Source of the DNA: Labilibaculum sp.
GTDB lineage: Bacteria > Bacteroidota > Bacteroidia > Bacteroidales > Marinifilaceae
NCBI GenBank assembly: GCA_016743925.1
Contig: JADGFH010000382.1
Location: 1-6,025 of the forward strand
Length of the DNA: 6,025 nt
Direction of reading: 5' to 3'
The notes below the pieces were generated by a model, which worked only from the letters and a program-made list of their open reading frames with translations, had not been told where the DNA came from and did no database searches. The translations under genes and the position numbers were made by a program. Shown piece by piece: positions 1 through 6,025 of the stretch (its first letter is position 1; the number at the start of each line of letters is the position of its first letter).

Positions 1-1
1 A

Positions 2-385
2 CCCAATTTCATGTCCCTTGTTTACCTAATGTGGATAATGGTATTTATCCTTGCAATTCGTTTTATCATTTTGTACCGTAATAATAAAAATCTTCAAAAA
101 CTTAAGCGAACCAACGATAGTATTTTGTTTTTCGGCAGTTTGGCATTTTTGATTGGGATCACCGGGCAAATGGTTGGTCTGATAACTACTTTTGATATTA
201 TCCAAAAGGCAGGTAATACCGGTGTTAAGCCACAATATCTTGCCGGTGGTTTAAAAGTTACTTTTATCGCTCCCGTTTTCGGCATGGTACTTCTTATCAT
301 ATCAACAATAATTTGGTTTATGTTCCGAAATCTGAAAAAATATCCATCACAAACCGAAGCTATAAATCAATTGGAGAAAATTTAA
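2..385 (+). CDS. ExbB/TolQ/MotA-like proton channel family membrane protein, probably 5'-truncated
   Basis: The predicted product from the first ATG (position 11) is 124 residues with three hydrophobic segments, at about residues 3-22, 38-64 and 84-105. The second and third helices and the link between them (GSLAFLIGITGQMVGL, then LAGGLKVTFIAPVFGMVLLI) follow the layout of the ExbB/TolQ/MotA family: a glycine-rich helix, a short loop, a GG-x-K-x-T-like turn and a last helix. These proteins form inner-membrane ion channels that pass proton or sodium motive force to a partner such as ExbD/TolR or MotB. The frame is open to the window edge (codons for P-N-F precede the ATG) and no ribosome site is seen, so the true start may lie outside. 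No ExbD-like gene follows; the next gene is unrelated. The family call is by motif layout only and is moderate. Confidence 0.6.
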   Translation, partial: PNFMSLVYLMWIMVFILAIRFIILYRNNKNLQKLKRTNDSILFFGSLAFLIGITGQMVGLITTFDIIQKAGNTGVKPQYLAGGLKVTFIAPVFGMVLLIISTIIWFMFRNLKKYPSQTEAINQLEKI

Positions 386-389
386 GGCT

Positions 390-410
390 GCAAAAAGTCC
401 CTTTTTCTGC
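390..410 (+). terminator. Terminator-like hairpin after the channel-like gene
   Basis: Five bases after the stop codon lies AAAAAG-TCC-CTTTTT (392-406), a perfect 6-bp stem with a 3-base loop. It can be extended by GC/GC pairing (390-391 with 409-410) around a small bulge. The T-tract forms the 3' arm of the stem rather than following it, so this is a weak but well-placed intrinsic terminator candidate. Confidence 0.45.
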
Positions 411-424
411 ACTCACCCCAATAA

Positions 425-502
425 CTCCCAAAGGGGAGAATCCAACATGTAGTATGCGAATGACCTAGTCTACCTTACTGAGAGGTGAGCGTAAGGAAGG
501 TT
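425..502. repeat. Intergenic palindromic repeat, copy A, with adjoining hairpin
   Basis: CTCCC (425-429) pairs with GGGAG (434-438) around a 4-base loop, preceded by CACTCACCCC. This resembles the CCCC-rich, AAAGGGGAG-type palindromes scattered between genes in many Bacteroidota (general knowledge, not searched). AAAGGGGAGAATCCAACA (430-447) matches 2513-2531 at 17 of 18 bases with one gap. A second hairpin, CCTTAC (473-478) with GTAAGG (491-496), follows. No coding sequence is apparent in 386-659. Confidence 0.5.
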
Positions 503-593
503 TGTAAAAATTACTTTTCAAGCTCATTTATAGACTGCAAATATATCTTGCATCTATTCTGTAAATCAATCGCTTCTTATTATTCACTTAAGT

Positions 594-621
594 TTTGGTT
601 TGGTCTCTGGGGTTAATGTTG
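594..621 (+). promoter_or_regulatory. Possible Bacteroidota-type promoter of the amidohydrolase gene
   Basis: TTTG at 594-597 and TAATGTTG at 614-621 resemble the phylum's -33 (TTTG) and -7 (TAnnTTTG) boxes, with one mismatch in the -7 box. The 16-base spacing is shorter than usual, so this is weak. It would give a leader of about 30 bases before the ATG at 660. Confidence 0.22.
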
Positions 622-659
622 GTTCCTGAATGATAATAAACTACAATTAATCGATAATT

Positions 660-2411
660 ATGAATATAATATTTAGAACAATAAAAGTTGTCAAACTATC
701 TTGTTTGGCAATAATACTTCTTTTTTCATCTTGCAATAAATTAGCTGATAATCAGACTACAATATTTAAGGATGTGAATGTCATAAGCATGGTTAACGAT
801 TCGATTTTACATGGCCATTCCGTATTAGTTAAGGATGGTAAAATTGCCGTCATAGGGATTTTTGAGGAAATGACTATTCCTGAAAACACCCGAATAATAG
901 AAGGAAAAGAACAATATCTTATTCCTGGATTATGTGACATGCATGTTCATTATAATAATGATGATGATAGAATATTGTATATAGCTAATGGAGTTACATT
1001 TATTAGAAACATGTTTGGATCACCATTCCATTTAAAACTTCGAAAAAAAATAAGAGAGAAAAGTGTAATTGGACCCGAGATATATACTACTAGCCCCATT
1101 ATTGATGGTTTAAACCCTTACTGGCATGGATCAACTGAAATCAGTGATAAAGCCAAAGTATTTGATGAGTTATCTCAGATGAAAAAGGATGGTTATGATG
1201 CTATTAAAGTATATGAGAAACTGACAAAAGAAGTGTATGATGAAATTAATAGAGTAGCGAAAGAACTCGATATGCCAGTGGTGGGACATGTTCCAGAAGC
1301 TATGGATATTAATAATGTATTGATTTCTGGACAAAGCTCCATAGAACACATGGATGGGTATGAAAAGTATTATTCTGATGAGATGATTATAACAGAAACA
1401 CTTAAAAGTGGTATTTGGAATTGCCCTACCTTAGTGTGTTTAAAAAACTTTGGACATTTAGATTCCTTAAAAAAGAACCCTCCAAGCGAGATTAAATATG
1501 TTGCTCTGGTATCTGTTGCATGGTGGGAAACTTGCATGTCTTATAATGCAGGCTTTGTAAAGAAAACTCAATTGCTTAAAACTTTAGCAGATAATAATGC
1601 CAATATTGTTGTAGGAACAGATGTAAGTAATCCCTATACAATTGCTGGCTTTAGTCTTCACGAAGAATTGTCAATTTGGCAAGATGCTGGTTTAACACCG
1701 TATCAGATTCTTTTATCAGCGACAAGAAACTGCGCAGAGATGATAGGATATGAGTCAAGATTAGGAACTATTGAAAATGAAAAGGATGCTGATTTGTTAT
1801 TACTGAAGAATAATCCTCTTGAAGATATTAAAAACACTAAATCCATAGCTGGAGTTATGACAAAAGGCAATTGGTATCCTAAGGCAGAGCTAGATTCAAT
1901 GCTTGATGGCATTGCAGCTAAAAATGTTTCAAACCTGCAGAAATCAACTATTCGCAATAACCATTACATGAAATTACTCGTGTTAGTAATGTTTTTAATT
2001 TTCTTAAGTACTATTGTAATACGACCGGTATTATTTGTTTTCAATAAGAGCAAATTAGAGTCGATTAAAAGTACTGATAGTAGCATAAAAAAGTATCGTA
2101 TCCGGTTCTTAGTTATTTTAGTAAGTACAATAAGTTTAATCCTTTTGTCTTTAATAGCTACCTTACCTGATCAACTTCTTCAAAGTGGTCTTTCCACAAT
2201 ATTTATAACTGATCTACTGTCAAGACTTAAGATTCTATTACCATTTATTAATTTAATAATCTTGGTAACTCTTTGTACCCTATTTTCTATTGCATTAGTA
2301 AGAAATAATTTATCTTCATTTAGAAAATGGCATACTTTGTCAATTATTTCGGCATCAACAATCCTATTCGTATTGTTAAATTATTGGGGATTACTTAGAC
2401 TGCTATTGTAA
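660..2411 (+). CDS. Lipoprotein amidohydrolase (imidazolonepropionase-like) with C-terminal four-helix membrane domain
   Basis: A 583-residue protein. Residues 10-25 form a signal peptide ending LLFSSC, so C25 is the likely lipidated cysteine and the enzyme would face the periplasm. Residues 33-410 are a metal-dependent amidohydrolase with the small beta-domain and TIM barrel of the imidazolonepropionase/Xaa-Pro dipeptidase-like group. Metal-ligand candidates are H95 and H97 (DMHVH), K183 (AIKVY, the likely carboxylated lysine), H210 (VVGHVPE), H230 (SIEHMD) and D321 (VGTDVSNP), a full set, so it is probably active. Relatives cleave cyclic amides or dipeptides; the substrate cannot be read here. 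The family's usual RDM after GVT is RNM (116-118). After residue 430 come four predicted helices (about 438-461, 482-502, 524-547, 558-580), absent from ordinary members, which usually end near 400-450 residues. ATG at 660 is chosen because the signal peptide starts there; no Shine-Dalgarno is seen. Transcribed alone. Confidence 0.85.
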   Translation: MNIIFRTIKVVKLSCLAIILLFSSCNKLADNQTTIFKDVNVISMVNDSILHGHSVLVKDGKIAVIGIFEEMTIPENTRIIEGKEQYLIPGLCDMHVHYNNDDDRILYIANGVTFIRNMFGSPFHLKLRKKIREKSVIGPEIYTTSPIIDGLNPYWHGSTEISDKAKVFDELSQMKKDGYDAIKVYEKLTKEVYDEINRVAKELDMPVVGHVPEAMDINNVLISGQSSIEHMDGYEKYYSDEMIITETLKSGIWNCPTLVCLKNFGHLDSLKKNPPSEIKYVALVSVAWWETCMSYNAGFVKKTQLLKTLADNNANIVVGTDVSNPYTIAGFSLHEELSIWQDAGLTPYQILLSATRNCAEMIGYESRLGTIENEKDADLLLLKNNPLEDIKNTKSIAGVMTKGNWYPKAELDSMLDGIAAKNVSNLQKSTIRNNHYMKLLVLVMFLIFLSTIVIRPVLFVFNKSKLESIKSTDSSIKKYRIRFLVILVSTISLILLSLIATLPDQLLQSGLSTIFITDLLSRLKILLPFINLIILVTLCTLFSIALVRNNLSSFRKWHTLSIISASTILFVLLNYWGLLRLLL

Positions 2412-2787
2412 TAAATTCATGTTTAGAATTGCCAGTACATATCACGCATCACACCTTAGCCGTGTGTTGTGAGAAATTTAATTATAAAGAAGGGAGGCTA
2501 TCTAATTCTAGTAAAAGGGAGAATGCCAACACACAGTGTAGGGGCCTTCTCCTATAGCGAACCGAAGGATGAGTCCAGAAAATGCTAGAAATTTACTTTG
2601 GGATAACTTCATAATTTTGCCTACTATGTGAGCTTAGCGAAACACTGCTTACACAAGGTTTAATTACTACCAGCGGCAATGCAGTCTTTACACTGTTCGT
2701 TAAGGCACATCCTTTACAAAAGTTAAAGATTAGATTTTACACTAAATTAGTCTCTACCCTTGTTGATGATTTTACTAAACTATCAAA
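2412..2787. other. Gene-free spacer with small hairpins
   Basis: I see no credible coding sequence here. It holds a 5-bp hairpin CACAC/GTGTG (2450-2454 with 2462-2466), extendable past one mismatch, about 40 bases after the amidohydrolase stop but without a T-run. It also holds a degenerate copy of the intergenic repeat (listed separately) and a 7-bp stem TGTGAGC/GCTTACA (2627-2633 with 2647-2653, one G-T pair). The length and the mix of short inverted repeats suggest decayed mobile or repeat sequence rather than a regulator. Confidence 0.5.
2513..2568. repeat. Intergenic repeat, degenerate copy B, with adjoining hairpin
   Basis: AAAAGGGAGAATGCCAACA (2513-2531) matches 430-447 with one mismatch and one gap. 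As in copy A, a CCTT-type hairpin follows: CCTTC (2545-2549) with GAAGG (2564-2568). The left palindrome arm is decayed (TCTAATTCTAG where copy A has AATAACTCCC). Confidence 0.45.
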
Positions 2788-2814
2788 TTAAACGTCATTT
2801 TCCATGACGTTTAA
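2788..2814 (-). terminator. Strong hairpin terminator of the methyltransferase gene, possibly bidirectional
   Basis: TTAAACGTCAT (2788-2798) and ATGACGTTTAA (2804-2814) form a perfect 11-bp stem with a 5-base loop, 21 bases beyond the methyltransferase stop. On the plus strand it is followed by CTTTTATT and on the minus strand by TTTGATAG, so T-rich sequence leaves both sides. It sits between convergent genes and could stop transcription from either direction. Confidence 0.72.
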
Positions 2815-2835
2815 CTTTTATTACAAACTGTAATT

Positions 2836-3627
2836 TTAATCTTTCTTTGCTTTAATTGAATACATAAGAGGAATCTTATTTCCATATTTTTCAGAAACCC
2901 ATTTCCCCTCTTCATCTTCCACTAGATTAGGAAAGCAATTATAAATTTGATAAGAAAATTCATTAAGAAACTCTATTTTCAATCCACTACCAATTAAGCT
3001 ATTAATAACTTCACTTAAACTATGATGCCACTCAATGTGCTTTAAATCCTTATTCTTGATTTCAGATTTCTCAGTGTACGAATTTTCAACAACTGTTTCA
3101 AATGGCTTTGATTTAAAATAACTATAATGAATTTCAGATTCTTCATTAAGCATGTACCTGAATGGGTGAAATTCAACCATGTAAAACATACCATCAGGTT
3201 TCAAATAACGGCTAATAATTTTTGCCCATTTGTCAAGGTCATCTAACCAATTTATTGCTCCATAAGAAACATAAACAATATCGAACGTTTCATCTAATAC
3301 CTTCTCAATATCATATATATTTGAACGAACAAACTTTGCTGGAATGTCTAATTCATGCGATAAATCATTAGCTTTCTGAATTGACAGGTCAGATATGTCA
3401 ACACCTACAACCTCGGCTCCTTGCCTAGCTAATGATAATGTATCAAGTCCAAAATGACACTGAAGATGAAGAAGCTTCTTTCCTTTTACATCTCCTAATT
3501 CCTTTATTTCAATATGATTTAGTGATGTTTTACCATTTTTAAAACCTTCAACGTCATAAAAACTAGATTCTGCGTGTAAAGCTGTTAATTCATTCCAACT
3601 CTCTCTATTGTGTTCAAAATTATCCAT
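2836..3627 (-). CDS. Class I SAM-dependent methyltransferase
   Basis: A 263-residue soluble protein with a Rossmann-type methyltransferase core at about residues 48-155. The SAM-binding motif I is LLHLQCHFGLDTL (52-64), the HLQCHFG variant typical of one uncharacterised bacterial subfamily, instead of the usual D/E-x-G-x-G. It is followed by VVGVDIS (acidic D77, ribose-binding position), FVRSNIYDI (99-107, motif III region), FDIVYVSYGAINW (115-127) and YLKPDGMFYMVEFHP (141-155). The C-terminal 100 residues would form the substrate cap. The substrate is unknown; a small molecule is more likely than DNA, as no NPPY or target-recognition region is present. The ATG at 3627 is preferred to a TTG one codon upstream. 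Upstream, a TACGCTTTG (minus strand, 3686-3678) weakly resembles a Bacteroidota -7 box. Single gene, ended by the 2788-2814 hairpin. Confidence 0.85.
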   Translation of the reverse strand: MDNFEHNRESWNELTALHAESSFYDVEGFKNGKTSLNHIEIKELGDVKGKKLLHLQCHFGLDTLSLARQGAEVVGVDISDLSIQKANDLSHELDIPAKFVRSNIYDIEKVLDETFDIVYVSYGAINWLDDLDKWAKIISRYLKPDGMFYMVEFHPFRYMLNEESEIHYSYFKSKPFETVVENSYTEKSEIKNKDLKHIEWHHSLSEVINSLIGSGLKIEFLNEFSYQIYNCFPNLVEDEEGKWVSEKYGNKIPLMYSIKAKKD

Positions 3628-3684
3628 CAATCTTTACTATTGTTTTTAATGTTTTCACTAAGGTTTGCAGATGATTTCAAAGCG

Positions 3685-3745
3685 TAATCTTATCAATACA
3701 CAGAGTAATCAAACCGATTAAATTTATAAAATCTTGGAATCCTTG
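3685..3745. repeat. Degenerate AATC/GATT-type intergenic repeat
   Basis: Irregularly spaced TAATC, AATC and AATCC words recur at 3685, 3706, 3730 and 3738, with GATTA at 3716. On the minus strand this reads AAGGATTCCAAGATTT and onward, like eroded forms of the AGGATTnACAGGATT repeats found between genes in many bacteria (from general knowledge). The similarity is loose. Confidence 0.3.
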
Positions 3746-3798
3746 TTTATTACTCCATTTTGCATTGACATTCTTTGTATTTCTTGTTTTGAATCAGT

Positions 3799-3891
3799 TT
3801 AGCTCCATATTTTGGCCTTTGTAAAGGCAAGAAAACCCTCCTTTAAGACCAAAGTACCCTCTAAAGCAAGGCACTTTCCCGCTTGTTCAGC
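3799..3891 (-). other. In-frame open stretch after the phosphoesterase stop codon
   Basis: Directly after the TAA at 3894-3892 the same frame stays open for 30 codons to a second TAA (3801-3799). The sequence holds LEGTLVL followed by KEGFLAF, a 7-residue imperfect tandem repeat. In DNA, ACCCTC words on the plus strand begin exactly 21 bases apart (3835 and 3856). It has no ATG. It could be the decayed tail of a longer protein, a readthrough extension, or chance. Confidence 0.25.
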
Positions 3892-4887
3892 TTAGGGCAT
3901 TTTATCAATTTGAATATCGGAATAATACCCAGTTGCGTTGTGTGACGACACAACTTGTGGGATTCCATTTTTTATGTCGATACTTGGGCGATGTGTGTGA
4001 CCTGCCAAAACTGCTAACAAATTAGGGGCATTAAAAACTTCCTTGTAAAAATCCAAGGTGGTTTTTGTGTGACCACCTTTGCGCCATTTATTACGTCGCT
4101 CAATTTCAAAACCATTGTCCGATTTTTCACCCCAATTAGGATTTGCACAACCAAAATCCATTGCACGACCCGGCATGTATAATGGAATGTGCATCAGTAA
4201 TATTATGGGTATTTCGCTTTTTGTTTGCATTTTGAAAAACTCGAGTTGTTCTGGCAGAATTTCGTAGGTGGAATTGTCGATGCAAAGAAAACGAACACCA
4301 TTAAAATTATAAGCTGAATAAAGCGGATGGTTACCTTGGTACATCGGCTTCAGATGTTTCTCGGTCCATGTTTCGCGGAGTTCTTGGGAGCTTCCTTTCA
4401 TGCCTTCGAAATGCCAGTCGTGGTTGCCAGCAACATAAGCAAATGGTATATTAGTTTCATTTAGTTTTTGCAAAGCCCAATCAACAGCTGCTTTCGAAGG
4501 AAAACTGAAAATATCTCCAGTAAGCGCCAGAAAATCAACGTCCTGTTCTTTTGCCAGTATTAAGGTGTTTTCGAAACTCTCTTTGGCTGAATATTTTTCA
4601 CTCGTTTTAAAATGAGCGTTACTTTTATAAGCGCCCGCCATTCGTTTGCTAAATTCCTGATATAGATTGCCCCGTTCGTCATCTAAAGAAAGGTGCGTAT
4701 CTGTAATATGAAAAATACGGATTGGTTTAACCTCTGCATTTGTATAGATGGATATCCTGTTGTTGTTGGTTGAAAACGTACCTCGAATATCTTTTCCATT
4801 TTTCTGTTTATTATTAATTAAAAAGGAAGTGAGAGGAATTCCAAGTCCGGCAAGGGTCGCTGCTGTAATAAAGTTTCTTCTTTTCAT
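3892..4887 (-). CDS. Tat-exported calcineurin-like metallophosphoesterase
   Basis: A 331-residue protein beginning MKRRNFITAATLAGLGIP, a twin-arginine signal (KRRNFI) with a short hydrophobic stretch, so it is likely exported folded with its metals. The five metallophosphoesterase blocks occur in order: D63-x-H65 (ITDTHLS), GD at 124-125 (ALTGDIF), GNHD at 154-157, H233 (LLMHIPLY) and GHTH at 296-299. All expected dinuclear-metal ligands are present, so it should be a working phosphomonoesterase or phosphodiesterase. The substrate cannot be told. The length suits a single-domain member of PF00149; relatives are common as single exported enzymes in Bacteroidota. ATG 4887 starts the Tat signal; a TATCTTTA on the minus strand (4914-4907) could be a -7 box. 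By eye the gene is richer in G and C than its neighbours. The frame remains open past the stop (see 3799-3891). Confidence 0.88.
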   Translation of the reverse strand: MKRRNFITAATLAGLGIPLTSFLINNKQKNGKDIRGTFSTNNNRISIYTNAEVKPIRIFHITDTHLSLDDERGNLYQEFSKRMAGAYKSNAHFKTSEKYSAKESFENTLILAKEQDVDFLALTGDIFSFPSKAAVDWALQKLNETNIPFAYVAGNHDWHFEGMKGSSQELRETWTEKHLKPMYQGNHPLYSAYNFNGVRFLCIDNSTYEILPEQLEFFKMQTKSEIPIILLMHIPLYMPGRAMDFGCANPNWGEKSDNGFEIERRNKWRKGGHTKTTLDFYKEVFNAPNLLAVLAGHTHRPSIDIKNGIPQVVSSHNATGYYSDIQIDKMP

Positions 4888-4990
4888 TTTGATTGGATTT
4901 TAGGTTTAAAGATAGCCAAATACTGACAATGGCTTTAACTCCCAAACTATTCATTACTGCCTGTGGTAATTTAGTTTTTGTTTCTGATTA

Positions 4991-5554
4991 CTAACTCAGA
5001 TTTGTCCTAAGCAAAGAATACATACTCATGTCATAATAATTGCCATTCCAAAACATCCATTGTCTTAAAATGCCTTCCCTTTCAAAACCAAGTTTTTCAA
5101 GAACTCTCTCAGATATAATATTTCCTTGCATAACTTCAGCTTCAATCCTGTTAATTTCAAGAACCTTAAATCCAAACTCAATAACAGCATTTAATGACTC
5201 CGTTATATAACCCTTATTCCAATAATCTTTTTGCAGGTCGTATCCTAAATTTGCTCGATGCTCTTTTGTGAAATTATTAAATCCAATTGTACCTATAATT
5301 TTCTTTTCTCCTTTTAGAGCAATTCCCCATCTAACCCCTAACTTATCTTTGAATCGGGCTTGAAACCAATCAACAAATTTCTGGGCTTCATATTCTTCCG
5401 TGAGCGTTTTTATATTATAATATCTAGTAACATTTTCATCACTGAATAGCTCAAAAAGATCAGGCAAATGATCCTGTTTAATTTCGATAAGATCTAGTCT
5501 GCTGGTTTCAATAACAGGAAAAGATTCAAGAATTACTGGATTGTCATAGCTCAT
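4991..5554 (-). CDS. GNAT N-acetyltransferase, RimJ/RimL-like
   Basis: A 187-residue protein of the Acetyltransf_3 type. The N-terminal ETSRLDLIEI (16-25) is the family's opening strand. IIGTIGFNN (86-94) is beta-4. The pyrophosphate-binding region is YDLQKDYWNKGYITES (105-120), where Q108 to G115 and Y116 form the Q/R-x-x-G-x-A-like loop for acetyl-CoA. N145, S148 and VLEKLGF (151-157) complete the fold with the usual beta-bulge end, followed by the closing strands to MSMYSLL. Members acetylate the amino group of ribosomal proteins, amino acids, antibiotics or small amines; this one cannot be assigned to a substrate. The length is normal and no key part is missing. The ATG at 5554 lies in an A/T-rich leader with no Shine-Dalgarno. 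The gene stands alone, 65 bases downstream of an attC-like fold. Confidence 0.87.
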   Translation of the reverse strand: MSYDNPVILESFPVIETSRLDLIEIKQDHLPDLFELFSDENVTRYYNIKTLTEEYEAQKFVDWFQARFKDKLGVRWGIALKGEKKIIGTIGFNNFTKEHRANLGYDLQKDYWNKGYITESLNAVIEFGFKVLEINRIEAEVMQGNIISERVLEKLGFEREGILRQWMFWNGNYYDMSMYSLLRTNLS

Positions 5555-5619
5555 AATTATTTAGTATTAAACCTGAATCTACAATTCAAGCAATTGATTC
5601 AAATTTTGTTGCAATGAAA

Positions 5620-5715
5620 GCTAACGGTTTGAATATGGTGCGTTTGTCATTTTATGTACTTCGCTTTCATATTTTAGCACTATTTGCCAAATGCACTATA
5701 TTTTTTGTTAGTTGC
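5620..5715 (-). other. attC-like imperfect inverted repeat
   Basis: Outer arms CTAAC (5621-5625) and GTTAG (5707-5711) pair. Inside them an unpaired 6 x 4 loop leads to a 15-bp stem, 5632-5646 with 5688-5702, whose only imperfections are two G-T pairs. A 41-base terminal loop remains. The layout (short outer box pair, internal loop, longer inner stem, total 96 bases) is that of an integron attC site. The outer boxes fit the RYYYAAC/GTTRRRY consensus only partly (AACTAAC on the minus strand, with GTTAGCT opposite). It begins 5 bases after the stop codon of the minus-strand gene at 5721, as in a cassette. The G-T pairs make the plus strand the better folder, which is the recombining bottom strand for a minus-strand cassette. 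It is a poor terminator: large loop, no T-run. Confidence 0.45.
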
Positions 5716-5720
5716 TGTAA

Positions 5721-6025
5721 TTATTCTTCTGCATCATTGAAAAACAATTCAATTGCATGCGTGTAATTATTTAAAAAATAAATAATATTATTTGGCTCAT
5801 CCGAAATATCGTAATGCCAATTCAATCCATCTGGAGCATTTGATTTTAAGTTATTTAGGAATGTTTCATTATAAATATCATTCGCTATATTTCCAAATAG
5901 ATAGTAATTCTTATTTTTTAAGTTTCCAAAAGCATTTTTTGAATCGACTTTCTCAGAAATTAAACTAAAGTCAGGCACATCAGCAATATACCCGTCAAAT
6001 AAGTCTGGTTTGTCTAACATTAAGT
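5721..6025 (-). CDS. C-terminal part of a probable alpha/beta-hydrolase esterase-like protein (5'-truncated by the window)
   Basis: About 100 residues are visible; the frame is open to the window edge, so the ATG at 6020 is probably internal. The opening LDKPDLFDGYIADVPDF matches the segment just after the nucleophile elbow in PF00756-type esterases (K/R-P-D-L-F-x-x-Y-I-A-x-S-P). The later YYLFGNIANDIYNETFLNNL and GLNWHYDIS match the strand, helix and strand that carry the acid and lead to the catalytic histidine. Where a histidine is expected after the last strand (roughly residues 76-78 counted from that Met), the sequence has DEPNN, so this copy may lack activity. The nucleophile lies outside the window. 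The gene ends just before the attC-like fold. The family call rests on motif layout and is moderate. Confidence 0.5.
   Translation of the reverse strand, partial: LMLDKPDLFDGYIADVPDFSLISEKVDSKNAFGNLKNKNYYLFGNIANDIYNETFLNNLKSNAPDGLNWHYDISDEPNNIIYFLNNYTHAIELFFNDAEE

Noticed and set aside
26..300. Two overlapping minus-strand open frames opposite the channel-like gene
   Set aside because: Both oppose a frame with clear membrane-helix character and have no domain or leader of their own.
1703..1957. 84-codon open frame on the minus strand inside the amidohydrolase gene
   Set aside because: It lies wholly opposite conserved amidohydrolase sequence and its translation shows no recognisable domain; it is a shadow frame.
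3815..3828. Perfect palindrome GCCTTTGTAAAGGC as a terminator for the phosphoesterase gene
   Set aside because: The stem is only 5-6 bp and neither side carries a T-run; it also falls within the in-frame open stretch.
4079..4267. 62-codon open frame on the plus strand inside the phosphoesterase gene
   Set aside because: It is antisense to the conserved metal-site region, with low-complexity translation and no start signal.
4943..4975. Hairpin ATTAC/GTAAT followed by a T-rich run between phosphoesterase and acetyltransferase
   Set aside because: The T-run is on the plus strand, where no gene ends; on the minus strand it is not followed by T residues, so it would not terminate the acetyltransferase gene.
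5575..5600. Bulged inverted repeat GAATC-AATT / AATT-GATTC in the acetyltransferase leader
   Set aside because: It is short, AT-rich and bulged, so chance is a fair explanation in such DNA; no regulator gene lies nearby.

Overview
The window looks like an accessory stretch of a Bacteroidota chromosome. The DNA is AT-rich and start codons lack clear Shine-Dalgarno sequences, having A/T-rich leaders instead. One protein carries the LFSSC-type lipobox common in this phylum, and several proteins resemble families frequent in it. I cannot fix the order or genus from sequence alone. The genes are unrelated single units separated by spacers of about 60 to 420 bases, and no obvious operon or pathway joins them.

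Left part (1-2411, plus strand): the end of a small three-helix ExbB/TolQ/MotA-like membrane protein is followed by a terminator-like hairpin and a palindromic intergenic repeat. Next comes a 583-residue lipoprotein amidohydrolase of the imidazolonepropionase/prolidase-like group. It has an unusual C-terminal extension of four predicted membrane helices.

Middle (2412-2835): a 424-base gene-free spacer holds several small hairpins, a degenerate second copy of the intergenic repeat, and a strong hairpin that ends the convergent minus-strand gene.

Right part (2836-6025, all minus strand): a class I SAM-dependent methyltransferase; a spacer with degenerate AATC-type repeats; a Tat-exported calcineurin-like metallophosphoesterase whose frame stays open for 30 codons past its TAA with a 7-codon repeat; a RimJ/RimL-type GNAT acetyltransferase; a 96-base imperfect inverted repeat resembling an integron attC site; and the C-terminal part of a probable esterase-fold protein cut by the window edge. 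Small stand-alone enzymes (methyltransferase, acetyltransferase) next to an attC-like fold suggest a gene-capture region, but no integrase and no second attC-like site is visible.

No clearly new system is demonstrated. The observations most worth following are the amidohydrolase-membrane fusion, the attC-like fold and the coding-like sequence behind the phosphoesterase stop codon.
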